This document shows, piece by piece, positions 8,053-16,323 of a stretch of 35,266 nucleotides of DNA. The DNA comes from Actinomycetes bacterium (GTDB lineage Bacteria > Actinomycetota > Humimicrobiia > JAHJRV01), in assembly GCA_023129485.1 (NCBI GenBank), contig JAGMBY010000049.1, positions 1-35,266 on the forward strand, in the 5' to 3' direction. Within the stretch, counting starts at the first letter, position 1. The number at the start of each line of letters is the position of its first letter. The position numbers and the translations under genes are program-made. The notes below the pieces were generated by a model. It did no database searches and had not been told where the DNA came from. It saw nothing but the letters and a program-made list of their open reading frames with translations.

Positions 8053-9714
8053 TCAAATTATTTTTATTGGTGATTTAAGCTCATCTGGTGGAGAGATTTC
8101 TAATATTTTATATATTTCTAATAAATGTTCTCTAAATCTCCCCTCCCATAATTCATCCATTCCAGATTTCTCATTATCACCAAACCACCAGAACCAATCA
8201 CTCCCTTCAGCTATATAAATTCTTTTAAATATTTTATTTATTGTATCTTTTTCAATTACCGAATTTATCACCCTTTTAACATCAATACGGGTTTTATAAA
8301 GATAATCCCAAGCCTGGTTTTGCCCATCTCCTCCAATCCAATTTGTGAAATCTGATCTCACCCATGAACCTGGTTTTATAGAATTAATTTTCTTAACCGG
8401 TGGATACATACTTAAATACTCACTTACACTAACTAATCTAAATTGACTATTTTCACCTAATACCTTATATAGGTTAGATATGAATTCAACTCCATCATTT
8501 TCATAATATTCCCAGCAATTCTCCCCATCCATAGCAATTGTCACAAGATATGGTTCTTTATCAGATGAAATCGAAAAATATATCCTTTCTAACCTATCCA
8601 TTAAATCATTGATAGCATGTTCCCAGGTCATATTGTTATATACAAATCCTATTAAATCAGATAAAATTTGGTCTCTAAAAATCAAATTAATAGAATTATT
8701 ACCACTTGTGTAAGTGTAAGGCTTATAGAGAAGGTGAGGATTTTTTACAACCTTATCACTTCCCAAAGATAAATCCTCATTTATGGTCTTACTTAATATA
8801 TGTTGATCAGTAATTGTCCAAAAAATTTCAAAATTCATTAAGATTCTTAAAGCTTCATTAGAAATTGCCATTTCTGGTAACCAGACCCCATTAGGTTTTG
8901 ATCCAAATATTGATTTATGAAACTCAAGCCCCATTTCCATTTGTGTTCTTGCATCCTGGGGAAATGAGTAATTATTATGTGGAACCTTACTGTTTGGATT
9001 AGCTTCAATGGCAACTTTATTATCACATAATAAGGGTAATATTGGGTGATAATAGGGAGAACATATGAGCTCAATTCTTCTCTCTTCCTTCATCTGCTTA
9101 AATTTCGGAATTATTTTTTCTATAATTTTAAGCTGTTCATCATAGAGCTTGCTTTTCTCATCTTCAGTATAAAATTCACCTTTCTGAACAAGCGCATTTA
9201 AAAATCTATTATTCTTCATATATACTGGATCAAACCATGAAAGGTCATAACATAACTGAAGATCTCTATATTCCTGATCAGTTAGTTTGTTAATAACAGA
9301 GGAAGTATTACCTAAACTTCTTTTTAAATTTTCTACCTTAATTAAAAGTTTTTTATAGGACTTGAAATTTGAAATCCTTTTAATATAATGTGGTGGACAC
9401 ATCCATTTAATAATAAATTTTTTATCTTTTACTGATAGTTCTATTGATGGTTTTTTACTAATTTCCCAATATATATCACTGGCTTTTTTTTCAGAAATTA
9501 ATTTTATTTGTTCAATTAAAGATGGAACTAAATTAAATGTCTGTTTTATATTAGGAAAATTGTCCAATATAGAAACCATGTCTAAATAGTCTTTAAGTGA
9601 ATGAACTCTAACCCATGGAAAAATAGCTATGTCACCATCTAAATACCAAGGTTGGTGCATATGCCATATAAATGCAATATAAAGTGGGTATTCATACTTT
9701 TTTTTAATAAACAT
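8053..9714 (-). CDS. GH57 family glycoside hydrolase (alpha-amylase/amylopullulanase-like)
   Basis: A 553-residue GH57 protein. The hallmark HQP is at residues 20-22 (IWHMHQPWY), the probable nucleophile is E281 in GVWLPEMA, and the probable acid/base is D396 in AMDGENCWE. The C-terminal WFWWFGDNEKSGMDELW resembles the C-terminal part of the amylopullulanase-type GH57 subgroup. GH57 enzymes are retaining alpha-glucan hydrolases, transferases or branching enzymes; the precise activity cannot be fixed from sequence. No signal peptide is visible, so it is probably intracellular and acts on glycogen or maltodextrin. The ATG has AAGGA upstream. It lies 12 bp after the second GH57 gene and 19 bp before glgA, so the three form an operon. 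Confidence 0.88.
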   Translation of the reverse strand: MFIKKKYEYPLYIAFIWHMHQPWYLDGDIAIFPWVRVHSLKDYLDMVSILDNFPNIKQTFNLVPSLIEQIKLISEKKASDIYWEISKKPSIELSVKDKKFIIKWMCPPHYIKRISNFKSYKKLLIKVENLKRSLGNTSSVINKLTDQEYRDLQLCYDLSWFDPVYMKNNRFLNALVQKGEFYTEDEKSKLYDEQLKIIEKIIPKFKQMKEERRIELICSPYYHPILPLLCDNKVAIEANPNSKVPHNNYSFPQDARTQMEMGLEFHKSIFGSKPNGVWLPEMAISNEALRILMNFEIFWTITDQHILSKTINEDLSLGSDKVVKNPHLLYKPYTYTSGNNSINLIFRDQILSDLIGFVYNNMTWEHAINDLMDRLERIYFSISSDKEPYLVTIAMDGENCWEYYENDGVEFISNLYKVLGENSQFRLVSVSEYLSMYPPVKKINSIKPGSWVRSDFTNWIGGDGQNQAWDYLYKTRIDVKRVINSVIEKDTINKIFKRIYIAEGSDWFWWFGDNEKSGMDELWEGRFREHLLEIYKILEISPPDELKSPIKII

Positions 9715-9726
9715 TTAATAATCCTT

Positions 9727-11784
9727 CTATGCTCTCTCTGATACTTTTAATAATATTTCTGCTGAGAATCTTTCATTTGGTTCCAATTTAAGTCTCCAAT
9801 TTGGCACTACAGCAGAACTTTGATATGTTCTCTCCAACCCTGCTTCAGATTGAGAAACTGTTTCTATAGGAAATCTCCAGATAGTTGTTTTTGGATTAAA
9901 TTTCAATATTATATTAAATCCCTCAAGATAATTTTCTATTATAACTTCACCTATATCTTTTATTTCTCCATAGCTAGCCATATGTTTATTTTCCAATTTA
10001 ACTTCTGGAACTTGATACCTTACTGAATTTTCGTCATAACCACTTAACATTGAAAAAAACATCTCCACAGTAAATATTGAAGATAGATATGATAGCCCTT
10101 TGTTTTCTAATATATAATTGACTTTTAGAACAGAACTTTCTTTCTTAATCTCATATCTTTTTTTTATATTTAAAATTCTCTCATTGTTGACAATATTACT
10201 ATTGTCTATAATACTCTCAATAAATATTTTCTCCTCCCTATGAAGTTCTACTCCATTTTCTATAAGTTGATAATAATACCTTCCGTTAGAAAAATTACCA
10301 ATCTCCTGATAATCTCTTCTTTGGAAAGAATCAATATTAGTATTATCTGAGAGAAAATAATTTCTAAAACTATAGTTAAGCCACTTATCATAAATTAAAT
10401 ATTTTTCCAGGTTTTCTTCTTTTAAGGCCACCTTATGATGAATTGTGTTTATACCTTCTTCAACTTCTTTAGGCTCACTTCCCTTCTCTTTTATGATTTT
10501 GTGATAAGACTCTTCCCTTCTAGCTAAGCTAGCAAATAAATTGAAAGGTTTCACTTTATAATCCAATTCAAATACAGTTCCACCATTATAGGGAGATATG
10601 TATACTCCTAAAAACTTATTAGATATTATAACTTCATCATGATTATCTAGATTAAAATCAAAAACTTTTTTGTCCAGAAATATTTTATTATTATGAGATT
10701 GTTCTTCTAACAATCTTTCTGCCTCAATCATATGACGATATAGCGCCATCTTCATAGATGGAATATATACTCCACCAAAAACTCCGTGCCAATAAACATC
10801 ATTACACTGACTGGCTAATATGTGTTCATGTGCTTTTTCATTTTTAATTTCTCTAGCCCATTTTGAAAGATAAAACATTTTCTTCTGCATATTATTAATT
10901 TCAGGGTATTTAATAAGATAGTTTCTCCAAAAACCGCCTGACCACTCAAGCATCTCGGGATATGAAGCTGCTGGAAGATAAACTCTTCCTAAGGGAGGAT
11001 ATTTTTCCATAAATTCAGAAAATGAATAGATTCTTATCCATGAACTTTCAGCTTCTAATGCTGTTAGAAACTGTTCAAGCCATCTATCCTCATATATCCA
11101 CTTATGAGTGTTTGGCCATCCACCAAATTTCTCACCATCATCATCCAAAACTAATAAATTACTCTCATCCTCAGATGCTTTCTCTTTAAAATAGTCAATT
11201 ATCTTTGGAACTGGGGAGAAAGGAACTAAATAACGAAGCTCTTTACTAATTGGAAAAATAGCTAATTTATAATTTTGTTCCTCAGTAATAAAATATCCTC
11301 TTAAATCTTCCTTTGAAAATCCGGTTAACTCAAAATGTGATTCATCTACAGATATATGTTTTATATTTGCTTTTGATAATACTTGAGCAAGATGTGGTTC
11401 CCAAACTCTCTCGGTTAACCACATACCAGTTGGATTATAACCTGTTAATTTATTAATATAATTAGTTAATTTTTCTATCTGAACATACCTATCTTCATCA
11501 GGTATCATAGGAAGTATTGGCTCATAAAACCCACCAGTTTTAATTTCCAATTGTCCTCTTTTTACCATATCATTTAACATTGATATATATTCAGGATGAT
11601 TTTTCTCTATCCACTCCAATAACACACCAGAGTTATGAATAGTAAACTTTATGGTTGGATGTTTATATAATATCTCTAAAAATGGGAGATAAGCTTTCTG
11701 ATATGAATCTTCAATAATATGTGGTGAATTCCCCACAGGTTGATGATTATGAACTCCGAAAATAAAATTTATCACCTTTTTCAA
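9727..11784 (-). CDS. GH57 4-alpha-glucanotransferase/alpha-amylase
   Basis: A 685-residue GH57 enzyme resembling the Thermococcus litoralis 4-alpha-glucanotransferase in length and motifs. HQP lies near residue 19 (GVHNHQPVGN), the nucleophile is E125 in WLTERVWEP, and the acid/base lies in LDDDGEKFGGW (D214-D216), closely matching E123 and D214 of that enzyme. The C-terminal half looks like the beta-rich domain of this subgroup. It would move maltodextrin segments between alpha-1,4-glucans in the cytosol. The start is TTG at 11782-11784 with only a weak GGAAAA upstream; a GTG three codons later is an alternative. Same strand as the second GH57 gene and glgA, and probably the first gene of that operon. 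Confidence 0.92.
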   Translation of the reverse strand: MKKVINFIFGVHNHQPVGNSPHIIEDSYQKAYLPFLEILYKHPTIKFTIHNSGVLLEWIEKNHPEYISMLNDMVKRGQLEIKTGGFYEPILPMIPDEDRYVQIEKLTNYINKLTGYNPTGMWLTERVWEPHLAQVLSKANIKHISVDESHFELTGFSKEDLRGYFITEEQNYKLAIFPISKELRYLVPFSPVPKIIDYFKEKASEDESNLLVLDDDGEKFGGWPNTHKWIYEDRWLEQFLTALEAESSWIRIYSFSEFMEKYPPLGRVYLPAASYPEMLEWSGGFWRNYLIKYPEINNMQKKMFYLSKWAREIKNEKAHEHILASQCNDVYWHGVFGGVYIPSMKMALYRHMIEAERLLEEQSHNNKIFLDKKVFDFNLDNHDEVIISNKFLGVYISPYNGGTVFELDYKVKPFNLFASLARREESYHKIIKEKGSEPKEVEEGINTIHHKVALKEENLEKYLIYDKWLNYSFRNYFLSDNTNIDSFQRRDYQEIGNFSNGRYYYQLIENGVELHREEKIFIESIIDNSNIVNNERILNIKKRYEIKKESSVLKVNYILENKGLSYLSSIFTVEMFFSMLSGYDENSVRYQVPEVKLENKHMASYGEIKDIGEVIIENYLEGFNIILKFNPKTTIWRFPIETVSQSEAGLERTYQSSAVVPNWRLKLEPNERFSAEILLKVSERA

Positions 11785-11814
11785 ATTAGTTTTCCATTCA
11801 TTAATAATCCATTA

Positions 11815-11897
11815 TTAAAAGAATATCTATCCTATCAATAAAAAACTTAATATTTTTTAATTATTTAAAATTTCTAATTATATTTTAAAAGAATATC
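11815..11897. repeat. 13-bp direct repeat upstream of the GH57/glgA operon
   Basis: TTAAAAGAATATC occurs at 11815-11827 and again at 11885-11897, in the 162-bp gap before the 4-alpha-glucanotransferase. It could be a pair of regulator-binding sites for the glucan operon, or chance in A/T-rich sequence. I did not find a convincing promoter here. Confidence 0.25.
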
Positions 11898-11946
11898 CAC
11901 TTTGATATTAGAAAATTGCAAAATCTACTAAGATTCTTTAGATTTT

Positions 11947-12741
11947 TTATATATTAAAAGGGATATTTACTCTCTTAATAGAGAGAGCTTCTCCCGTTTT
12001 CTCATCAAGTTCAATAATTACAGAATTTAGAACAATGTTTTTTTTCTCAACAGTAAAAGATACAGGTCTCTGGGTTAAGAGCATCTTAATAACCTTTTCT
12101 TTTTTAACCCCTAAGATCGAATCAATTGAACCTACCATCCCTACATCAGTTATATAAGCAGTTTTTTGGGGTAATATTCTCTCATCAGATGTTTGAACAT
12201 GAGTGTGTGTGCCAAGAACAGCACTGACTCTACCATCTAAATACCACCCCATAGCCGATTTTTCTGAAGTTGCTTCAGCATGTATATCAACAATTATTAT
12301 AGACAATTCATTCTCAAACTTTTTAAGTAATGAACCCACTGTTCTAAAAGGACAATCTATATTAACAAAATCACCCATAAAGATTCTTCCACAAAGGTTT
12401 ATAACTGCAATTTTTATGTCTTCTTTAATTAATACTAAGTGACCTTTTCCAGGGTTCCCAGGAGGATAGTTGCTTGGTCTTAATATATAATCAACCTCAT
12501 TTAAATAGCGCTCTATTTCCTTTCTTCTCCAGACATGATTTCCTGTAGTTATGACATCAACTCCATAAGATCTTATCTCCTGGGCAACATCTGGCGTTAT
12601 ACCAATTCCACCAGCTAAATTTTCACCGTTAGCTATGGTCAAAAATATATTATTCTCTCTTTTTAACCTTGGAAGGATCTCTTTTACAGCCTTCCTTCCA
12701 GGTTTTCCTACAATATCACCAATAAAAAGTATTTTAATCAT
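11947..12741 (-). CDS. ymdB: YmdB-family metallophosphoesterase (2',3'-cyclic-nucleotide phosphodiesterase)
   Basis: A 264-residue member of the YmdB family of dinuclear-metal phosphoesterases; Bacillus YmdB hydrolyses 2',3'-cAMP and affects biofilm and motility decisions. Metal-binding motifs run in order: GDIVGKPGR at the start, NGENLAGG near residue 39, GNHVWRRKE near residue 67, DIHAEATSEK near residue 151 and GTHTHVQTSDE near residue 176. Full length is normal for the family. The ATG is preceded by AGGTAG, a modest ribosome-binding site. Often found near rny in Firmicutes, but no rny is seen here. Copy 2 of the 94-bp element lies about 85 bp upstream of its start. Confidence 0.92.
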   Translation of the reverse strand: MIKILFIGDIVGKPGRKAVKEILPRLKRENNIFLTIANGENLAGGIGITPDVAQEIRSYGVDVITTGNHVWRRKEIERYLNEVDYILRPSNYPPGNPGKGHLVLIKEDIKIAVINLCGRIFMGDFVNIDCPFRTVGSLLKKFENELSIIIVDIHAEATSEKSAMGWYLDGRVSAVLGTHTHVQTSDERILPQKTAYITDVGMVGSIDSILGVKKEKVIKMLLTQRPVSFTVEKKNIVLNSVIIELDEKTGEALSIKRVNIPFNI

Positions 12742-12825
12742 ATAACTACCTAAAAAATTAAATGATAAATTAAATTTTTAACTTTATGTTTTTCAAATAT
12801 GGCTTTAAAATTTAAGTTTTATCAA

Positions 12826-12919
12826 TAACTTTATGGTATACTTTCGAAGATATTTTCAAAGCCTGCCCTCGACCCTCGAGTGTAACGAAGGGGAAGGGAG
12901 AAAGTATACCCAAAGCTAA
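12826..12919. repeat. 94-bp MITE-like inverted-repeat element, copy 2
   Basis: Same element as 3051-3144, in the same orientation relative to transcription. The two differ by an adjacent pair near the left end (GC versus AT), one C/T and one A/G change within the 87-bp core; flanking sequences outside TAA...CTWA are unrelated. It lies 39 bp past the stop codon of the 12959 lipoprotein gene. Transcribed from the minus strand it could fold into a long hairpin. Confidence 0.85.
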
Positions 12920-12923
12920 TATG

Positions 12924-12946
12924 TCTCATGTCAAGACCTGACCCTT
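12924..12946. repeat. Possible dispersed intergenic motif ATGTCAAGACCTGACCC
   Basis: A short stretch next to element copy 2 contains GTCAAGACCTGAC, with GTCA/TGAC inverted ends, followed by CCCTTTT. From memory it resembles a short sequence scattered between genes in many bacterial genomes, sometimes near small Y1-type transposases. No transposase is present here, and the identification is tentative. Confidence 0.25.
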
Positions 12947-12958
12947 TTAACTTTTAAT

Positions 12959-13411
12959 TTATTTTTCAAATTCAATATCATAAAATACAATTCTCCATAT
13001 ATCTTCTTGCATAACTAATGGCACTTCTATTTTTGTTGTCTCCTCTTCATCATATGAGATTGATTTTAAATCCACTAAAATTCTTGCATTCTTATACCCA
13101 ACATTTGAGGACAAAATTTCATATTCTTTAATTTCCTGGAAATTCTTTATTGTTTCCACAAACTCTTCTATAGTAGTTAATTTTTTATTCTCTTCACACA
13201 AAAAAGAATAAGCTCTTACATAATCCTTTTTTATTAAACTGTTAAAAAAATCTTTTACTACTATATCAGGATTTGGACGAGTAAATACTTTTTTAAAATT
13301 CTTGCATCCAATTAAATTTATACAGGTTGTCATTATAAGTAAAATTAAAATAGTGAATTTTATCAAATTATTAAATTTTTTGAAAGTTAACTTATATAAA
13401 TCTTTTTTCAT
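12959..13411 (-). CDS. Small lipoprotein of unknown function
   Basis: A 150-residue protein with a lipoprotein signal: basic start, hydrophobic stretch, then LIGC with the likely lipidated cysteine at C36. The mature part (PDIVVKDFFNSLIKKDYVRAYSFLCEE onward) has the helix-then-sheet pattern and low-complexity spacing of small NTF2-like/DUF4878-type lipoproteins, ending VMQEDIWRIVFYDIEFEK. The specific role is unknown. The first 15 residues are unusually long for an n-region, so a later start is possible, and no good ribosome-binding site is seen. It is the first gene of the leftward block and is divergent from the trehalose operon. Confidence 0.7.
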   Translation of the reverse strand: MKKDLYKLTFKKFNNLIKFTILILLIMTTCINLIGCKNFKKVFTRPNPDIVVKDFFNSLIKKDYVRAYSFLCEENKKLTTIEEFVETIKNFQEIKEYEILSSNVGYKNARILVDLKSISYDEEETTKIEVPLVMQEDIWRIVFYDIEFEK

Positions 13412-13690
13412 AATGAATATATGATATGTATTAATTAAACAAAAAACATATAAAAATCTTATATTATTTATATTCTAAGTATTCATTTTATTAATTCCTT
13501 TTCTTATTATAAATCAATATAGTGACAATAGCTTTAATATTCAAATTGTCTTATAAATTAAATATAATTTTCAAATTTTATTGATATTTCAAAAATTCTA
13601 ATTCTTTTTATATTTTAAAATTCTATATAAAATCTTATGCAAAATAAAGCAAAAATAATAATAGATCTATTTCATAAAAGTTTAATTCAA
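13412..13690. other. Divergent intergenic region, no gene seen
   Basis: With the promoter and operator at 13691-13734 this forms a 346-bp gap between the leftward lipoprotein gene and the rightward LacI gene. It is almost pure A/T with scattered short A- and T-runs. I see no ORF with a ribosome-binding site, no hairpin with a G/C stem and no recognisable RNA. The lipoprotein promoter should be near 13430-13500 but none stands out. Confidence 0.6.
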
Positions 13691-13720
13691 TTGACATAAA
13701 AATATTTTATATATTATAAT
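13691..13720 (+). promoter_or_regulatory. Consensus sigma-70-type promoter of the trehalose operon
   Basis: A perfect -35 TTGACA (13691-13696) and a perfect -10 TATAAT (13715-13720) are separated by 18 bp. The predicted start near 13727 leaves about a 30-base leader before the LacI ATG at 13758. It reads straight into the regulator and, by gene order, the whole operon. Confidence 0.8.
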
Positions 13721-13734
13721 TAACACGTGTTAAT
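13719..13734. promoter_or_regulatory. 16-bp perfect palindromic operator, LacI type
   Basis: ATTAACACGTGTTAAT is an exact palindrome with the central CG typical of LacI-family operators. It overlaps the last bases of the -10 box and the predicted start site, a position suited to repression. The most likely ligand is the LacI protein encoded immediately downstream, giving autoregulation. Confidence 0.75.
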
Positions 13735-13757
13735 ATTTTATTCATTGATTTTTAATT

Positions 13758-14786
13758 ATGAAGAAATATCCTACTACAAAAGATATTGCTAAATTAGCAG
13801 GTGTGTCTAGGACTACGGTTTCCTTTGTTCTAAATAATCGGACAGATGTAAAAATATCTGAAAGTACTCGTCAAAAAGTTTTAAACATCGCTAAAGAGTT
13901 AGATTATCATCCCCATGCAATAGCTACAAGCCTTGTTAAAAACAAGACAAAAACAATAGGTTTAATTTTATGTCAACAATTAGAAAGTGTGTTTTCTGAT
14001 GCCTTTCTCCCCCGAGTCATTTTAGGTGTGAGCACAGTTGCACAAGAAAGAGATTATAAGATTCTTCTCCAATATGTTGAAGAAGTAACTATGAAAGATA
14101 CTTATTATCATATGGTTAGAGAAAAGAGAATAGATGGAATAATCCTTTCAGGTCCCCGGTCAGATGATGAGGAACTTCACAAACTAAAAGATGAAGATTT
14201 CCCAGTTGTATTAATGGGTCAGATAAATGATGATAGTTTTAGTTGTTCTGACATAGATAATGTAAAGGCAGCAAAAAAAGCAGTACAACATCTAATATCC
14301 CACGGTCACAAAAGGATTGCTATTATTACCAATGCTCCACTTAATTACACAGCAAGTGAATTAAGATTACTCGGATATAAGAAGGCTTTACAAAAAAATT
14401 CTATAACTTATGATGAAAAGCTTGTATGCATAGGAAATTTCACACCACAAAGTGGTTTTGATGCCATGCAGAAACTCCTATCTATTAAAAAATTACCAAC
14501 TGCAGTTTTTGTAGCCTCTGATGTGGTAGCTTTTGGTGTTATGGATGCTATTAAGAAAAGCGGGAGGAATATACCTGAAGATATAGCATTGGTAGGATTT
14601 GATAATGTAAACCTTTCCGAATATGTAGATCCACCTCTCACAACTGTTAATTTACCTGGATTTGATATTGGAAAAAATGCAGCAAATCTCCTTATAAATA
14701 TTATTAAAAATAATGAAAATAAAGACAAAAAAATAATTTTAGAAACCCATATGGTTTTAAGAAAATCATGTGGTTGTAACTTGTAA
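13758..14786 (+). CDS. LacI-family transcriptional regulator of the trehalose/alpha-glucoside operon
   Basis: A 342-residue LacI-family repressor. The N-terminal helix-turn-helix is TTKDIAKLAGVSRTTVSFVL (about residues 6-25), followed by the hinge helix PHAIATSLV and a sugar-binding core with typical strands (IGLIL, DGIILSG, VVLMGQ, RIAIIT, AVFVASD, VALVGFDN). The C-terminus LRKSCGC is common in this family. The ligand is probably trehalose, maltose or a phosphorylated or glucosyl derivative, inferred from the downstream genes. The ATG has no Shine-Dalgarno sequence within its roughly 30-base leader, so expression is probably low. It is the first gene of the plus-strand operon. Confidence 0.92.
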   Translation: MKKYPTTKDIAKLAGVSRTTVSFVLNNRTDVKISESTRQKVLNIAKELDYHPHAIATSLVKNKTKTIGLILCQQLESVFSDAFLPRVILGVSTVAQERDYKILLQYVEEVTMKDTYYHMVREKRIDGIILSGPRSDDEELHKLKDEDFPVVLMGQINDDSFSCSDIDNVKAAKKAVQHLISHGHKRIAIITNAPLNYTASELRLLGYKKALQKNSITYDEKLVCIGNFTPQSGFDAMQKLLSIKKLPTAVFVASDVVAFGVMDAIKKSGRNIPEDIALVGFDNVNLSEYVDPPLTTVNLPGFDIGKNAANLLINIIKNNENKDKKIILETHMVLRKSCGCNL

Positions 14787-14795
14787 GGAGGTGAT
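14785..14795 (+). promoter_or_regulatory. Orphan perfect Shine-Dalgarno sequence
   Basis: AAGGAGGTGAT, a near-complete match to the 3' end of 16S rRNA, overlaps the LacI stop codon. The only start codons (GTG 14791, ATG 14794) are too close to it, and that frame ends after a few codons. The true site for the next gene is a separate AAGGAGG at 14846-14852. It may act as a ribosome standby or mRNA-stabilising site. Confidence 0.5.
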
Positions 14796-14856
14796 GATAA
14801 AAAACATAAACTTTCTATAAAAAGTATTAATAAATATTTAAAGTTAAGGAGGAAGG

Positions 14857-16143
14857 ATGAGAAAAAGAATATTAGTATCAGTGATAATGTTGACATTGGT
14901 GTTAACACTTATCACTTCTTGTGCACCAGCTCCCAAAGAAGAGGTAGCCAAAGCTGGAGCTGTAACTGTTCTTGGTGTTTGGGGAGGTAGTGAGTTAGAT
15001 AATTTCCGGGAAGCTGTTTATCCATTCACAGAAGAAACAGGTATTGGTATGGCATTTGAAGGTACCCGAGATTTAGCAGCTGTTCTTACCACAAGAGTTG
15101 AAGCTGGAAACCCACCAGATTTAGCCATCTTACCAAATCCTGGTCAGATGTATGAGTTAGCTAAAGATGGTAATCTTGTTGACATTAGTAAATTCATGGA
15201 TATGGATGAATTAAAAGGAAATTATGCACAAGTTTGGATAGATTTGGCCAGCTATGAAGGTAAACCATACGGTATCTTTTATAAGGTAGCAAACAAGAGT
15301 CTTGTCTGGTACAATCCAACAGCTTTTTCTGATGCTGGATATGAAATTCCAACAACATGGGATGAGCTAATAGCACTTTCAGACAAGATTGTTGCTGATG
15401 GTAACACACCCTGGGCTATAGGTTTTGAAAGTGGCGCTGCAAGTGGTTGGCCAGCTACTGACTGGATCGAAGATATAATGCTTCGAACAGCTGGTCCAGA
15501 TGTATATGATAAATGGGTTAATCATGAAATCAGCTGGATAGATCCAGCAGTTAAGACTGCTTGGGAAACATTTGGTCAGATAGTTGGTAAAGAGGATTAT
15601 CAGTATGGTGGAACTGCTGGTACACTTTCTACAAACTTTGGAGATGCTCCTGCCTCACTATTCACTGATCCTCCGGAAGCTTATTTACATCGTCAAGCTA
15701 GCTTCATCACAGGCTTTTTCCCAGAAGGAGTAGAGGCTGGTACTGACTATGACTTCTTCCCATTTCCACCAATCGACCCAGCATATGGTACACCAGTTTT
15801 GGGTGGAGCTGACTTAATAGTCATGCTAAATGATACATCTGAAGCTCGTGAATTAATGAAGTACCTTGCTTCACCAAAACCTCAAGAAATCTGGGCTGGT
15901 CTAGGTGGATTTCTCACACCTAATAAAGGAGTCAGTATTGATGTTTACCCAGACGAACTTACTAAAAAAATGGCAGATATGGTTGTAAAGGCGGAGGTGT
16001 TTCGCTTTGATGCTTCTGACCTTATGCCGGCAGCCGTTGGTGCTGGTTCCTTCTGGACAGGAACTTTAGATTATGTTGCTGGTGAAGATCTTGATACTAC
16101 TCTTGAAGACATTGAATCTAGTGCTGTTGAAGCTTATGAATAG
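14857..16143 (+). CDS. Sugar ABC transporter substrate-binding lipoprotein (AglE-like)
   Basis: A 428-residue family 1 (COG1653-type) extracellular solute-binding protein. The signal is MRKRILVSVIMLTLVLTLITSC with lipidated C22, followed by an acidic linker, so it is anchored outside the membrane. Features such as GNPPDLAILPNPGQ, YNPTAFSDAGYEIPTTWDEL and the Trp-rich WPATDWIED stretch recall alpha-glucoside binding proteins. With TreT downstream, trehalose or maltose is the likely ligand, by inference. It has a strong AAGGAGG four bases before the ATG. The gene is visibly richer in G/C and more regular in codon use than its neighbours, consistent with high expression. It is followed by a strong hairpin before the permease genes. 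Confidence 0.92.
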   Translation: MRKRILVSVIMLTLVLTLITSCAPAPKEEVAKAGAVTVLGVWGGSELDNFREAVYPFTEETGIGMAFEGTRDLAAVLTTRVEAGNPPDLAILPNPGQMYELAKDGNLVDISKFMDMDELKGNYAQVWIDLASYEGKPYGIFYKVANKSLVWYNPTAFSDAGYEIPTTWDELIALSDKIVADGNTPWAIGFESGAASGWPATDWIEDIMLRTAGPDVYDKWVNHEISWIDPAVKTAWETFGQIVGKEDYQYGGTAGTLSTNFGDAPASLFTDPPEAYLHRQASFITGFFPEGVEAGTDYDFFPFPPIDPAYGTPVLGGADLIVMLNDTSEARELMKYLASPKPQEIWAGLGGFLTPNKGVSIDVYPDELTKKMADMVVKAEVFRFDASDLMPAAVGAGSFWTGTLDYVAGEDLDTTLEDIESSAVEAYE

Positions 16144-16166
16144 CTATTGAACTCCTAATGTTTGTT

Positions 16167-16198
16167 AAGGCAATCCACATATATTAGTGGATTGCCTT
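16167..16198 (+). terminator. Intra-operon hairpin after the binding-protein gene
   Basis: AAGGCAATCCAC pairs perfectly with GTGGATTGCCTT around an 8-base loop: a 12-bp stem starting 23 bases past the stop codon. It is followed by TCTATCTAATTTC rather than a clean T-run, so it could be a leaky terminator or a 3'-end-protecting hairpin. Either would make the binding protein more abundant than the permeases, as in malE-malF. Confidence 0.75.
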
Positions 16199-16323
16199 CT
16201 ATCTAATTTCTGTTAATTTTTAACATAATTTAAAAACTAATTTTATATAAATTTTTTCTTGTCTTTAATCTTTAAAAGAATAAATTTTAAATTTATTTGA
16301 TCAATAGTACAGGAAAAATTGTT

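Noticed and set aside
8847-9074. 75-residue minus-strand ORF inside the first GH57 gene
   Set aside because: Alternate frame of a gene with intact GH57 catalytic motifs.
14408-14908. 166-residue minus-strand ORF
   Set aside because: It is the shadow of the LacI gene and the binding-protein start; composition is low-complexity hydrophobic and it has no ribosome-binding site or family motifs.
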